The notes below the pieces were generated by a model. It was given only the letters and a program-made list of their open reading frames with translations. It was not told where the DNA came from and did no database searches. Below are positions 21,760 to 33,860 of a stretch of 64,000 bases of DNA, piece after piece. The number at the start of each line of letters is the position of its first letter. Position 1 is the first letter of the stretch. The stretch comes from Caprella mutica (Eukaryota; Arthropoda; Malacostraca; Amphipoda; Caprellidae): positions 40,045-104,044 of the forward strand of contig CANNZV010002316.1 of NCBI GenBank assembly GCA_947561585.1. The letters run 5' to 3'. The translations under genes were made by a program, and so were the position numbers.

Positions 21760-22175
21760 ATTATAATATCGAATTTCAAGTCATTGATGATTTCTTCGGT
21801 GTGATGGTTGACCATGGAATGAGGTTTCATTCACAATTGATTGTATAGCCCAGAAAATTACCAAAACGGTTGGTATTAATTATAGTCTTGAATACATCTT
21901 ACCTGAACAAAAAATTGTGAATCTATATTATTCTTCAGTGTATTCATATATGATTTATTGCAAAACTGTTTGGGGTTCAACTTATTGTTCTCACCTTGAT
22001 AAACTGTTTCTGTTACAGAAAAAATAGAACGAATTATTAGTCATCGTTTCTTTTTGTAACATACAACTTATTTGTTCTATAGAACCAAAATATTAAGAAT
22101 TTTTGAAATCCCTAAAATTATAGTAGGCCAGAATATGTTTAAAGATTTAAATAGTTCAAATCCTAGTTTTTTAAC
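21760..22175 (+). pseudogene. Second Jockey/CR1-type LINE reverse transcriptase relic
   Basis: Translation of 21760-21850 reads YNIEFQVIDDFFGVMVDHGM, equivalent to the post-catalytic block 'FLGVxID'. 21940-22020 reads VYSYMIYCKTVWGSTYCSHL then DKLFLLQK, the thumb and C-terminal signature (YxxxVWGxTxxxxLxxLxxLQ). Multiple stops and frame changes. Together with the relic at 5510 this shows an old LINE family distinct from the PHD-RLE element. Confidence 0.7.
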
Positions 22176-22790
22176 GTCTAAATAGTCAATATTTCACTCG
22201 ATCAGTGGATTGATTATATTGTACCATAATACAACGTTACAAATAATATAAGGATATGCTGTTAAAGTAAATCGTTAATATTAAAAATGCATATTAGAAA
22301 TTCATCCTATCGTTAGAACTGCTCAAAAAATATATCTAAATTATTTCTAAAATAAATTGTTAGAAATAACTCTTAAAAATAATTAGAAAACCTGGTTCAC
22401 ATCTACTGAGGCAATTATGCTTTGCTGATCATACTTCTATAGACATTATTGTACACAGAATGTGGTACATTTTTAAACAGGTTTAGCGTTTACAGTTAGG
22501 TGTGTTGTTGTTCAAACTATGAGTAGCTAAACAAATATGCAATTGTAAGAAATAATATCAATTTAAATTAAAGAAAAATTTACATAATTATGAAATAGTA
22601 AATAAATGTAGTTTTGCACTTTTAAGTATTTTTAAATTTTATAGTAATTATTTACTATAAAATTGAATCCTATAAAGTTAACTAACAGCACAGATTCGCA
22701 CGAACAAGTTACCCTCATCCAGTGAAAAGTAAAGTAAGTTCAGCAATTATTTGCAAAGAGTTTATTTAAGTTAATAAATTTAATGTTATG
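22176..22790. other. AT-rich DNA, nothing recognised
   Basis: Probably further decayed LINE 3' sequence (ACCTGGTTCACATCTACTGA near 22390), but nothing can be read confidently. Confidence 0.4.
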
Positions 22791-22794
22791 ATGT

Positions 22795-22945
22795 ACCATG
22801 TACCATGCGATGAAATTACCATGAGATAAATTTACCATGCGATGAATTTACCATGCGATGAAATTACCATGAGATAAATTTACCATGCGATGAATTTACT
22901 ATGCGATGAATTTACCGGCGGTGAATTTACCGCGATGAATTTACC
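22795..22945. repeat. 15-bp tandem repeat
   Basis: About nine degenerate copies of TTTACCATGCGATGAA, some altered to TTACCATGAGATAAA or TTACCGGCGGTGAA. Confidence 0.9.
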
Positions 22946-23170
22946 GGATACCGGAATAACATACCGTCAGATATCCTTTCCTTTGACAATGTTTGTATTT
23001 AACTTTATTTTGTTCGAAAAGTGTTCCAAAATTATTTATATATGAGTTTGATTTCTATAAAGTATATTGTATTGTATATATAAATATATTTTTTTAATAG
23101 TTTATGTGAGCTATGTTGTAAAAGTACAAAATTTTATCAATAAAGATGTTTCCATGTTTCACTAACTGTG

Positions 23171-23654
23171 ACCAAGCCACTTAGTGCGACCAAGCCACTT
23201 AGTGTAACCAAGCCACTTAGTGCAACCAAGCTACTTAGTGCGACCAAGCCACTTAGTGTAACCAATCCATCTTAGTGTAACCAAGCCACTTAGTGCAACC
23301 AAGCCACTTAGTGCAACCAAGCCACTTAGTGCAACCAAGCCACTTAGTGCAACCAAGCCACTTAGTGCAACCAAGCCACTTAGTGCAACCAAGCCACTTA
23401 GTGCAACCAAGCCTCTTAGTGCAACCAAGCCACTTAGTGCGACCAAGCCACTTAGTGCAACCAAGCCACTTAGTGCAACCAAGCCTCTTAGTGCAACCAA
23501 GCCACTTAGTGCGACCAAGCCACTTAGTGCAACCAAGCCTCTTAGTGCAACCAAGCCACTTAGTGCGACCAAGCCACTTAGTGCAACCAAGCCTCTTAGT
23601 GCAACCAAGCCTCTTAGTGCAACCAAGCCACTTAGTGCGACCAAGCCACTTAGT
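23171..23654. repeat. 18-bp minisatellite, about 27 copies
   Basis: Unit CCAAGCCACTTAGTGCAA, with CCTC and GCG variants. The unit length is divisible by three, so long frames appear on both strands (HLVQPS, LVALSG and KWLGCT repeats). Degenerate outlying copies are at 21640-21680 and 23950-24030. Confidence 0.95.
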
Positions 23655-23949
23655 GTTATGATATAACTTGTGAAGGTTATACTTTATATACATGCGTATA
23701 TAAGTAGTGTACTCTTGTAGTAGATTAAACACTTACAGTCAGTGTAATAGGCAGTGTACAGAACACTCTACCTTACAACTCATGAGGTATTTGAGTCCTA
23801 ACCCGTGCAGGTGACAAAAGCTTTTCTACCTAAGGAAGTTTTGTCCTTGTTCCCTTCTTTCATCCAATAACTTTATTGATGAAGTGAATACCTGAGACTA
23901 ATTATAGATCAGGCAATATTATAGCCATAAGGGATATTAAATAATAATC

Positions 23950-24030
23950 ACACACCAAGCAATTACACCAGCAATTTAGTGTATCCAAGCAATTTAGTGT
24001 ATGCAAGCCACTTAGTATCTTAATGCGTCT
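23950..24030. repeat. Diverged outlier of the 18-bp minisatellite
   Basis: Four degenerate copies, for example TCCAAGCAATTTAGTGTA, about 300 bp downstream of the main array. Confidence 0.75.
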
Positions 24031-24049
24031 AAGCCATGCAATAACCACA

Positions 24050-24270
24050 CGACAGGTGTTATTAGGTTAGATTATCAACATGAAGAATGTAACTATGATA
24101 CACACGGGAATAAATTGATATGGTACTTTTATTCTTATGTTTTTATTTAAACTTTATATGTATTTTATCTACGAAATCTATGCAGAAAAATAAAAAGAAT
24201 TTCAACACTGCAGAGTATAGCTAAATAACCCGTTATTTTACCGGGAAAATATAATAGTAATCTTATAAAA
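24050..24270. repeat. Segment duplicated from 13840-14130
   Basis: ATGAAGAATGTAACTATGAT and the AACCCGTTATTTT...CCGGG hairpin match the upstream flank of unit A in direct orientation, although gene B is on the opposite strand from A. Confidence 0.6.
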
Positions 24271-25051
24271 TCTTAATTCAACAGTAATTATTACACCAAC
24301 AAAAATTAAGCAAAATGAACTCATTTTCATTATTTTATACTACATTATAAAGCATTCGAAATACAAGTGATTTTAAAGATTCCGATCTCCATAAAAATGG
24401 TTTATTACATATTGTTGTAGAAATGATGTCTATGGTCATCAATCGGATAAATGCATAAAATTCGATTCTGTATTTATTTCTATATATGCTTTCAAAGTTT
24501 TTGATACTCTGTGTACAACAGTAGTACGAAACACTGATCTGTGAAAAAAATGATTTGAAATTCAATATTTTTTTAAATTTTATAATAAATCATTGCACGT
24601 TAAACCTTCGTTTAAAATTAAGAAATTTCTTGTATTTTTTTACATTTTACGAATTTTTAATGTTAAATTTATTTTAAATAACTGTGCAGGCACATTATTG
24701 CTCTTGTTTTTGAATCTAGTAAATCAGATACCTTGAAAAGTTTGGCATAAATCTTTATCAAAGAATATTTTGTTTTGCAGGTTGAAAATGTATCCGAAAT
24801 ATATTCCATCATTCCATCAAAAAAAAAAATATATATAAGTATATATTTATATCTCATGCAAGTCGAAATATTTTTTTGTTCGGTCAGTGTGCAAATAATG
24901 ATAGGTTACAAATGACCACATTTTTCTTCATTTAAAGCAAACGCCGCTATGTATCATGTGCTCGAAACTTCAAAATAACTGCACTCAATTATAGAGTAAA
25001 AATAAGGAGGGAAATACGTGACCTAGTGAGAAGGTGACTCCTGTGAAGGAA
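24271..25051. other. Upstream flank of gene B
   Basis: No convincing gene. The segment 24925-24985 (AAACGCCGCTATGTATCATG) resembles 44420-44460, indicating that part of the B-type upstream region was copied near gene D. Confidence 0.45.
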
Positions 25052-25109
25052 TATAAGGAAGCGTAAAGTCGTTTCCGTTCCAATGCAGGATTACACACAG
25101 TGAAAGAAG
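25052..25109 (+). promoter_or_regulatory. Core promoter and short exon 1 of gene B
   Basis: TATAAG at 25052-25057; predicted start near 25087 (GCAGGA), 35 nt downstream; a 23-nt exon ending GAAAGAAG before a consensus donor GTAAGT (GT at 25110). The layout matches A, C and D although the sequence has diverged. A related block lies at 45332-45405. Confidence 0.6.
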
Positions 25110-27930
25110 GTAAGTCAGAAGGAGCAGGAGAAAATAGAAATCAATTTATCAGTAACCCGCATACTTACAATTAAAAAATACTACGTTTAATATAGTTTGT
25201 ATTTGAAAATGCGCGAAGGAGGGTCCTCAATTCTATATTCAAATTAGATTTCACTTATGAATATATAGAATTACAAATATATTTTAAGCAATTTATCAGG
25301 CTAATATTTATTAATATGCCTAGTTTTAACAAGGGTGAAAACGAATGCTTGAGTTTTAGTATTTAGCTGTATGTGTATTATATAAAAAATTCCAACTCCA
25401 CCGTCTAGGACTGTCAATTTGAAACTGAAGAAGAATAATCGTTTAAATACATGTATAGTAATAAGAAAATACTTCTTCGTCAACTTTAAATGTTTATTTT
25501 TATAATAATCTTTTTATTAATGGATACTTCACCAATTAATTATTAAACTAGGTCTCAAATAGAATTTCATAAGATTAAGTATCCAGAACCTTAAAAATCT
25601 AGCTGTAAAATTTAATCCTCATAGTACAACCGAGTGCGTAATTCTTATGCCTGTACAGTAAAATGAAGTTATGAGAAGTTATGAGGCACTCGAATAATAA
25701 AGTTCTTAAATTCTGAAATGCACTTGAGTTATGAAATAGTTTTCTATACTTAAATTATAGAAAATGATATACGTCAAGAATTTCGTCATAGTTATTCCTA
25801 AATGACCATAGTTTTCTTTAGATTTTAATCTTAGAGAACTACCAAATGCAAGTGAGATATGAAGTGGCTTTGAGTTATGAAGTAACCAATACTTTATAAC
25901 TCAGGAATTCACTCACCTGGTATATATGACTATAGTCCATTTTGCTGATGTTCGTCCATCCTCTTTAAGTCCACGAGTTGATAAGTGAAAACGTTTTATT
26001 TAGGCAGGTTATAAGCGGAGAAAACATTGGGACAACAATTAGACGCAAACTCATCCTCTCCAATTAGTCGATCATGATTAGATAAAATTTAGGAGATTGG
26101 TTGATAAGCGATTTGAAAGTTTGTGTTCATACTGAAATCTGATGATTGACAGACTCAGATAGAGTTGTCAGTCCTAACTTTTACTATTATGTTGCTGATA
26201 GGCGTGAACTAAATGATTTACCAAAAGCTAAAAAAAAAATCACGCTGGTAACCATGAAGATTTGCAAAATGATTTGTCTATAACGTAGCACATATTATAT
26301 ATATTTAAGCTAGTCAAAAAATCAAATAAAAAAATACCTGCTTGTCAAAATGTCCAATTCGAGAATTGCTCGCTGGTTGAAATGCTAAATTAAAAAAACT
26401 GCCACTAAACAAAAAAAAGGTCGATTTCTTAAAAATGGCCACCAGTCAAATTTGAAGAATTGCTTCTAGACAAAATTTCACATTAAAAAACCTGTCTACC
26501 AGTCATAATGTCAATTTTGAAAACTGTCCATTTCGCAAAATGTAAAATTCGCAAAATGGCCTCTTAGAATATGTTGAATTCGAAAAACTGCCCGCTATTG
26601 GGAGGGCAAGAATATTGTTTTTGCGAGCAAATCAGGCCATTTCAGCAATCTTTGCTGACTATGATAAAAATACCCTTTTACCATTTCTTAAGTTTATTTT
26701 TTAACATTAGATTCTGCAAAAATAAAAGCAGTTTTTAAAATTGTATTTAAAAATTTGACTATCATGTATATTGGTCATCTTTTAGTTCTAGTGTTTTTGT
26801 TTCAAAGAATAGCTTAAATTCAGTTTTATATTTATAAACATTCCAAAAAAAATGTGTTTTAAATTTTCCTCTTGGCCTCACTTCGGTTCCGAAATGCTGA
26901 AATGTGGATTATCTCTTTTCATTTCCACCATTTCTATCAATTTGTAACTATACTTGCAGTTTTAGAGGATAACGATAGGGTTTTGCTTTTCATCTACGAG
27001 TTATTAGGTTTTGTGTTAATTAGCTTCGCAGGCTTCATTTAGTATCACCTCTTCATTTTCCTCTTCCATCCGTGATTGCAGCCACCGTTGTTTGAATTCC
27101 TTTTCGTCACAATCCTTGGTAAGTAGCTTTTCACGGAGTAGCTTTTCTGCCGTTCACTGATAATTGGGCCCAGCACAATTGGCCCCAAGAGATTTGAGCC
27201 CAGAAAAAATAAGGACAACACACACAATAAAGAAGTGTAACTTTGTTATTGCTAGAGTTGCGACAATATTTTCTTTGAAATATTCTTCATATTCTCTTGC
27301 AAATATGTTTAAAAATTACTTTTAGTTAGATAATATCTATGATCATCTTCTATTTAGACTCTTTTTTTTTTATTAGATATCTATAATTATCTTATTATAT
27401 TTTGATTTTAAAATACTGTTTATTTCATTAGATAGGTATAATCATCTCCTATTATATATTTTTTTGAATTTCGTATATTTCTATTATATAGCTATAATCA
27501 ATTTCAATCTATAATGATGTTTATAGCTGTTCTGAAATTCAAAAAGCAAGTAATTAGGTAATTTAGCCTGTAGGCATTTGTCCGTGTTAACATGGGCAAG
27601 GTAAACTTAGTAAATGATAAAACGCGTAAAAATTATTTATTTGTAAAATTCTAACTGATCTTCGGAGATGTTATGAAAAACAATTTTGAGGTTGTTGTGA
27701 AATTTGAGTTTATCAGATATACAATATATTCGATATAAAGGAAAAATATAAGATTTTAAGAACGAAAAATATAAACATTCGAATGAAGATTAGGTATTGA
27801 ATTTTATTCATATAAAATATAATTACATTATCTGGTTGGTATTTGTAAATTACATTATAAATTGAACTCATCATTTACCAAATATCAAAATATTCAAATT
27901 TGAAATGATATATTTTTTTTCCTTTTACAG
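25110..27930 (+). other. Inferred intron 1 of gene B
   Basis: Runs from GTAAGT at 25110 to the acceptor CCTTTTACAG ending 27930. It holds a LINE-tail relic (27055-27150), tandem-like TTATGAAGT/CACTTGAGTTATGA sequence at 25630-25910, and very degenerate repeats with a 'gtcaaaatgtccaattcg' theme at 26330-26610. No coding exon seen. The transcript structure is inferred. Confidence 0.5.
27055..27150 (+). mobile_element. Old LINE 3'-end fragment
   Basis: Shares CTTCCATCCGTGA, TTCGTCACAATCCTTGGTAA and GGAGTAGCTTTTCTGC with the intact insertion at 7167-7290, but lacks the tail and a target duplication. Confidence 0.6.
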
Positions 27931-27942
27931 ATATATAGAAAC

Positions 27943-28767
27943 ATGAAGTCCCTTGCACTATTAGTCCACATTGAACTTTTCATCTTGGTCAGCACGAAGG
28001 TGTCTGCCAAGTACTTTGTTAATGTTGAAGACGCTCCTCTTCTGGTCAATGACATCTACAGGCAGAGCAAACTCTCTTCGGACTTGTCCTTCTGTCTGGA
28101 GGGCTTCAACAGCTCTGCTCTTCCACTCGACTCAGAATGGTTCAGGAGAGCATTCTTGCAGAAAACCAAAGACTCGGACCATAAAATAGAAGAGGAGAAA
28201 GAGAACTTTTTAAACGGAGTTTTACCAACAACAGTTTGTATGTTGGAGTTCCTTCTGGAAAACAAAGAGATTTGTAAATCATTCAGAAAGAATCACGTTT
28301 TACCTCCATTTGTGACATCGGTAACTCGAGACACCAAAACGAACGGTAAGCAGGTTCGAAGATTAGAACATTTCGTAGTCAACATTTGTAACAGTGAAGA
28401 GACCATCTGGAAGTTACTTGATGATGGAAATGAAGCTGATGCAGTGCTAGATGATTTATTTGCTAAAGCTGGTCTTGAAAATTCAGTAGCTACTGATATT
28501 CTAGATCAGTTATATTCTTCCGATAGAGCGATGGTGGTACATAGAAGCAAACGACAAGCTAATGGATTCAATATTCTGTCGAACAATAGCGAGAATGTTG
28601 TACTGCTACTAGGCGCTTTGGGAATCTTTACAGGTCTTTTTGCAGCTATTGCTGCATTTAATAGAGAACCAGCGACAGCTGTCACTGGACCACCCGGTCC
28701 ACCAGGTCCAGTTGGACTACAAGGTGGGCAAGGAATACCAGGAGTTAATATTAGAACTGGTGGTTAA
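27943..28767 (+). CDS. Collagen-like secreted or membrane protein, family member B (short tail)
   Basis: 274 residues from ATG 27943, 12 nt after the acceptor. Signal peptide at 1-24 (ALLVHIELFILVSTKVSA). The conserved domain keeps the four cysteines ([29 protein letters not shown]). HRSKRQA gives the RSKR cleavage site, followed by a hydrophobic stretch (VVLLLGALGIFTGLFAAIAA) and only about seven Gly-X-Y triplets ([19 protein letters not shown]) before TAA. It is the most diverged member in the leader and tail yet nearly identical to A at the DNA level at 28021-28146. The very short collagen tail suggests triple-helix formation is not essential to the conserved domain. Role unknown. Confidence 0.83.
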   Translation: MKSLALLVHIELFILVSTKVSAKYFVNVEDAPLLVNDIYRQSKLSSDLSFCLEGFNSSALPLDSEWFRRAFLQKTKDSDHKIEEEKENFLNGVLPTTVCMLEFLLENKEICKSFRKNHVLPPFVTSVTRDTKTNGKQVRRLEHFVVNICNSEETIWKLLDDGNEADAVLDDLFAKAGLENSVATDILDQLYSSDRAMVVHRSKRQANGFNILSNNSENVVLLLGALGIFTGLFAAIAAFNREPATAVTGPPGPPGPVGLQGGQGIPGVNIRTGG

Positions 28768-30109
28768 TTGAATTGCTGAAATTCATATAATTAAAATATG
28801 CATTATAAGTATAATTCGTTCAGGATTGATTGCATTTGGTACCTATGATTATTACTTCGATATTGTTTGGGCATTTCTGGACATTAAGTAAGTGTTGATT
28901 TCTATTATGCAAATAGAGATTAATTTAAGATATCTATGTGCAGTTTTATTATATTTGATTGTTATACAGTGTTACCATTAGTAAATTTATCCATCTGTGT
29001 TTACTTCGAATAATTCAAAAGTGGATATTTAGCTCAATTATGTAGATATCGCCACTGCACTTCACACAATTTCTTTCTTTTTCACCCTATACGTTTTATT
29101 GATATTCCTGGATTTACTCAAGTTGACAAATATAGTTATTTGAATAATAAAGTTGAAATAAGGAGTTTTTTAATTAAAAATGATATTAATAATATTTATT
29201 ATTTGTGGTTTCACAATTGTGATTAGTTAATAAATTTATTTTTCTGTTGCACATTTATTTTTCTGTTGTTATTGTTGTAATTTACTTTTCTGTTGTATTT
29301 TCTGTTGTTGTAGACTCATTCATTTATAAACATTCATAACATTTATATACGTTCATAATATTTTATATATTCATAATATTTATATATTTTTATACGCCCA
29401 TAATATTTATTTCTTTGTCAGTGAAAATAAAAAAAATATTATATAAATATATTTTTATTAAATGCTTACCGAAAGAAAATTAAAGAAAAGGAACTACTGG
29501 AATTTTGTTAAAATTTAATAAAGTTGAATATCAAATGAAAAATCAAAATAGTGGATATTTCATAAATTGCTAATTACTTTTAATAATCAGAAAAATATTG
29601 CTTTTTTTTATTCATTTTGTTTACATATTGTTATAAAATCGTTAGATCCAATAGTTATTTGAGTTTCATTATCTTCGTAACTCTAAGAGAGATTAAATTT
29701 TGCTTTTGTTCAATTATATTGGTGCCTATAGTGCCTACAAAGTATGTATGTTACTAATTTTTATTACTTAATCGTGTTTTTATACCTTTTTTCAAACCAC
29801 ATGAGTTTCTTTCTAGAGCTGATTTTCCTCTGTGGTTAGGTAGGTACCTCTTTGAATATGATCATCTTGAATGTTTTATTTCATTTAAGAAATGAAATAA
29901 TGAGAAAGTCAGGAACTTAATTGAAGGGGTATTTTATTCCCTTTTTTTTAAATTGAAAACGGCCCACAGTTGGGATGAAGACCCGTAGAATTTATAGAAA
30001 TGAGAGATGGATAATCTTTAAGTTGAATATTAGAGGAGATGGGTTTTCTACAGAGGTTTATAACAGGAGGATTTAATTCTGTTTCTCTGTTCACTAGAGT
30101 TGGTAAGTT
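28768..30109. other. 3' flank of gene B, no gene seen
   Basis: AT-rich sequence with a short TTTCTGTTGT-type repeat at 29240-29310 and ATTCATAATATTTATA repeats at 29330-29420. No frame of interest. Confidence 0.5.
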
Positions 30110-30290
30110 AAGTTTACGAGTCTATGGTGAAACCCTCTTTTGCTCTGGCTTCGTATATAGGCACCATCATAAGACGTAGTCAATGGAGATCTCCATACGT
30201 TCTAGCGGTGGAGATAAGACCTGAAAGAGAGACCAAATCCTGCAACTCTTTGCGTCAGCATCATGGTCCTGAGGGGAGACAGTGTTTTCT
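30110..30290. repeat. Fragment shared with the LTR at 42.1-43.7 kb
   Basis: GTAGTCAATGGAGATCTCC, then GGTGGAGATAAGA, preceded by a GGTGAAA...GGCACCATC block, matches the reverse complement of about 42965-43080. The ATCTCC/GGAGAT pair can form a small hairpin in both copies. Probably a fragment of the same retroelement family. Confidence 0.5.
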
Positions 30291-31790
30291 ATAATAAATT
30301 TAATATACGATAAGAAACTTTTAATATAAGATAAGAAATTTTTTTTTAATAATAAGAAAATTTTACTTAGAAGAAGTGAAGAGGACGAACAGATTTTTTT
30401 CTCAAAATTAAGTACCTCAATAGACTACGAAGAGGTAGAAGTCAGCATTCAAGATGGGAGCCCAAACGAAAAAATATCACAACTACAGAGTAGATGCGTA
30501 TATTTCTACAATCGACGACGTTTTCTTTAATGCAGTTTTGCACGTTACTAATTAAATCATCCCACTTCCCTACTCGCTACGGACAGAAGTCTCAAAATTA
30601 TGCTGAAGATGTTGTACTACCAACTAGATAAAAATTTGGGACAGCAGTCATTCAAGAGGGTAGTACTTTTCATCGGTCAAGATTGATTAGGCTTATTTTA
30701 ACACTAAAGAAATAGGTGGTCCCAAAGATGGAGCATTAACATTTATAAAGGACCAGTTAAACCACTCAATTTCAAGAATGATCAGGAAAATCTTCGAAAA
30801 CTGGGGAATGTAGTATTGATAATCGTGAGTTTGCATTATCAGATATTTTAAGGTATTTTGTTTGTCGTTTCTCTCATGCAATAAAATTTCCATAATCATG
30901 ATAAGGTAATTTTTTGTTGAAAAAATTGAAAGTCTTTTTTATTCAAAATAATATTTTTCCTTCTTAAAAATTAACTAAAAGTTAAATTGTAATGTCGAAA
31001 CTTATATTTATGTTACACCAAATTATTCACGATTCAAACAGGATTAATATAATAATAAATTACACCGAGGAAGCTGTAGAAGTGATTTTTTTAAAATAAA
31101 TTGTATATAGGAAAAATAGGATCGAAAAGTCGATCCTATTATCTTTTAAAATAATTCAGGGGTGTGAATGAAAAGAAGTTTGAAAAAGAAACGTAGATGT
31201 AGTTGTAGATAAGCCACCAATGATTTATTCCTTATAGAAGAAAATAAAGGAATAATTAAGTTTAGTAAAACATAGTAACTTAAAATAACAATATAAATTG
31301 AAGGGTTTTAGGTCCTTTCGCCGAAAACACGCTTGCCTCATGATACTCTCGCCGAATATTTTTTTACATAAATATGATATATACTTATTGACAGTAAAAA
31401 CAGTAGAGTATACATTTTGTCACTATCGAACCTGGCCGGGGGGGGGGGGGAATGAGATACTATAATTATTTTTTGTTGCACCTAGTTTAAGATTGATGAA
31501 AGAGGAAGTAGAATATAATATTTAAAAATTCTGTTTATATATAACTGTAAATCAAATTTAATTTTTAGCTATATGGTTAATGGGTACACGGAAACTTTAA
31601 TAAAGTAGCTTTGTTGAAATTATATTTTCCATTGAACAATAAGTAATCCAATAATCTATATACTTTAGTTATAACTGTAAAAAATTGATGTCTCCTTTAT
31701 CCCTTGAAGAATGGCTAACGCTGTTTTTTATGAATTAAAATGTTTTTAAAATGTGTTCATCAAAAGTAAAAAATAAATAAATTGCCAATA
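30291..31790. other. AT-rich DNA; perfect 10-bp hairpin at 31115-31140
   Basis: AATAGGATCG, a six-base loop AAAAGT and CGATCCTATT form a perfect stem. A run of 14 G residues lies at 31438-31451. The 68-codon minus frame near 30693 is not supported by any domain. No gene called. Confidence 0.5.
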
Positions 31791-31792
31791 AG

Positions 31793-31870
31793 TGACTGGC
31801 AGTTTTCCGCCTGGCAGTTTTCCGCTTCGGCAGTTTTCCGCCTGGCAGTTTTCCGCCTGGCAGTTTTCCT
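31793..31870. repeat. 15-16 bp tandem repeat
   Basis: GGCAGTTTTCCGCCT repeated five to six times. Confidence 0.88.
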
Positions 31871-31892
31871 TCTGACAGTTATCCAATTATGC

Positions 31893-32075
31893 CACATGAT
31901 ACCCATCCACTACACCCACTTCACCACATGATACCCATCCACTACACCCACTTCACCACATGATACCCATCCACTACACCCACTTCACCACATGATACCC
32001 ATTCACTACACCCACTTCACCACATGATACCCATTCACTACACCCACTTCACCACATGATACCCATTCACATGCT
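31893..32075. repeat. 31-bp tandem repeat, about 6 copies
   Basis: CCACATGATACCCATCCACT plus ACACCCACTTCA. A single inverted remnant lies at about 55838-55866, in the same order relative to the neighbouring dispersed repeat. Confidence 0.9.
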
Positions 32076-32224
32076 ACAGACGAGATGACACAAATGGCCT
32101 ATAGGAAAATGTAAGAAAAACAGGAAGAGTAAAATTTATATCAGTTTTACATTAACTAATAGAAAATATATATGAAAAAATTGAAATAGTTATTATCATT
32201 TACTAAAAAGAAACAAAAATGGAG

Positions 32225-32575
32225 AGGTGCAACTCAATTTTAAGAATAACTGACTTCGAAAACTGAGAGCAATTTGATCATTGGAGCAATAATTTGTTCA
32301 TTCAATTAATTGTTTTTCGACCATTTCTGTTTCGATCAATTGTTCATTCGAGCAATTGCTTTTCGAGCAATTGTATATCGAGTAATTGTTCATTCGAACA
32401 ATTTTTTTTGAGCAATTTACCTAGAACCATTTCCGGTACCTGTATATTAGTAAAAGTTAACTATCACCCGGTGGAATCAATAGTATGCACTATGATATTA
32501 GAGTTATTTTCCTGACGTTTCTAATGATATATCGCTTGTTTGCAGCAATAACGTCATAAGTACAAAAACATGTAT
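32225..32575. repeat. Dispersed repeat carrying the empty site of the 52.9-55.4 kb foldback element
   Basis: Inverted match to two separated blocks: 32460-32570 to 52855-52932, and 32225-32480 to 55415-55690. It includes a short 16-bp array (ATTCGAGCAATTGCTT type) at 32315-32425. The junction ATCAATAGTATG (TA at 32481-32482) is uninterrupted here, whereas the other copy has 2.48 kb inserted at that TA. Confidence 0.88.
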
Positions 32576-33300
32576 TTTAGAGTTATCCATATAGACTTAT
32601 AAATCATAAAATGCTGATCATTTTGGTAAAAAAATCATCATTGAAACTTTAAAATGTACCGCTAGAGAGGCTAAATGTCCTAACGATATACCATTAAATG
32701 TACGTACATTACATGTAATAAAATGCCTTTCCTGAAAAACAGCTTTTTTGAAGTTATGACACTGTTCTCGCAAACAAGCGATATATGTAGCTTGTAATTA
32801 TCATTTATGGTTTGTTAAATGCTAGAATTTAGTTCTATGGACTTTTGCTTGTGGATAATTATATAGTGCTTTAGTATATAGGGAAAGTTTAGTGCAATAT
32901 TTTACAGGGTTATATTTAATGCTTCATTATAGAGGATATGTTTCGAGTTATCGGACTGTTTTATGTCTTCGTTTTTTTTACATGTCTTCGGTTTTTTTTT
33001 CATTTACATGTTTTCAATATTTGCTATCAACAATTAATTATTTTTAAATAGAAGATCCTAATAAATATTAATCAATAAGTTTTCTCTTTCAACTAGTTCC
33101 TCAACAGCTTTCTCACTCTGGGATATATATTTTTTATCTATCGACTATAGCTCTACCTAAATACTGTGCAGATGAATTAATTAACCAGGCTAGATTACAA
33201 AAGTTGATAGAATAAATCTTTGATATGCTGCAATAATTTGTACTATAACTTGATAATAAATTAATAATAAAGCCTTCATTTTCTAAACCATATTTTAGTG
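32576..33300. repeat. Segment homologous to 59990-60640
   Basis: Shares TTAAATGCTA...TTTAGTT, TATGGACT, TATAGTGCTT and TTTTCAATATTTGCTATCAA in the same order. Contains a second GCAAACAAGCGATATAT motif at 32770. No gene. Confidence 0.6.
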
Positions 33301-33520
33301 CAATTCATCTTACTCATAGGCACTGATATAAAAATATGCTAATAGAATTACCAAGGTCAAATTGAAAACGAAATATAAACATTTAAGTTTTAGATTTATT
33401 ATTTAAAAGTACAATTTGAATTCTCGTCACTGTCTTTCACGACTATAGGTTGCCAATTCCTAAAATAAGAGATTCGTATATTAATATATATTGAATAGAA
33501 TTTTATAGTATCGTTCATAT

Positions 33521-33860
33521 ACAGGGTGTCCCAGAAGTAACTGACCCTTTTAATTTTCTAATTAAACAAAAACTAAGGAGGCCAGGTTGTTAAAATAGGT
33601 TTCAAATCAAAGAAAAACATTTTCATGGTTTATTAAGACTATTTTTTGAAAACAATATCTTTTAGATGATGACCACTGACGCTTCGACAACTTTGCGCTC
33701 TTTTCACTGTGTTTTGCATGACCATCCTCAGCGTATCAGGCGAAATTCGAACAATTTGATGAGTAATGTTGTCCTTGAGTTCCTGCAAATTTGATGGATT
33801 TGTCACGTAGACTTTTGACTTAAGGTATCCCCACAGAAAAAAGTCAGCTTTTGATATACT
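33521..33860 (-). pseudogene. C-terminal end of a Tc1/mariner-superfamily transposase, with terminal inverted repeat
   Basis: On the minus strand, about 33851-33639 encodes KADFFLWGYLKSKVYVTNPS, then ELKDNITHQIVRISPDTLRM and GHHLKDIVF before TAG. This is the classic end of many insect IS630/Tc1/mariner transposases (DFFLWGYLKSKVY preceded by the third acidic residue). The terminal repeat ACAGGGTGTCCCAGAAGTAA lies at 33521, preceded by TAT. The 5' part and other terminal repeat are missing. It is a different family from the elements at 34.6 and 60.8 kb. Confidence 0.8.

Noticed and set aside
27971..28189. 72-codon alternative-frame ORF conserved between genes A and B
   Set aside because: It starts at TTG and is interrupted by stops in D and C; its openness in A and B follows from the near-identical DNA block.
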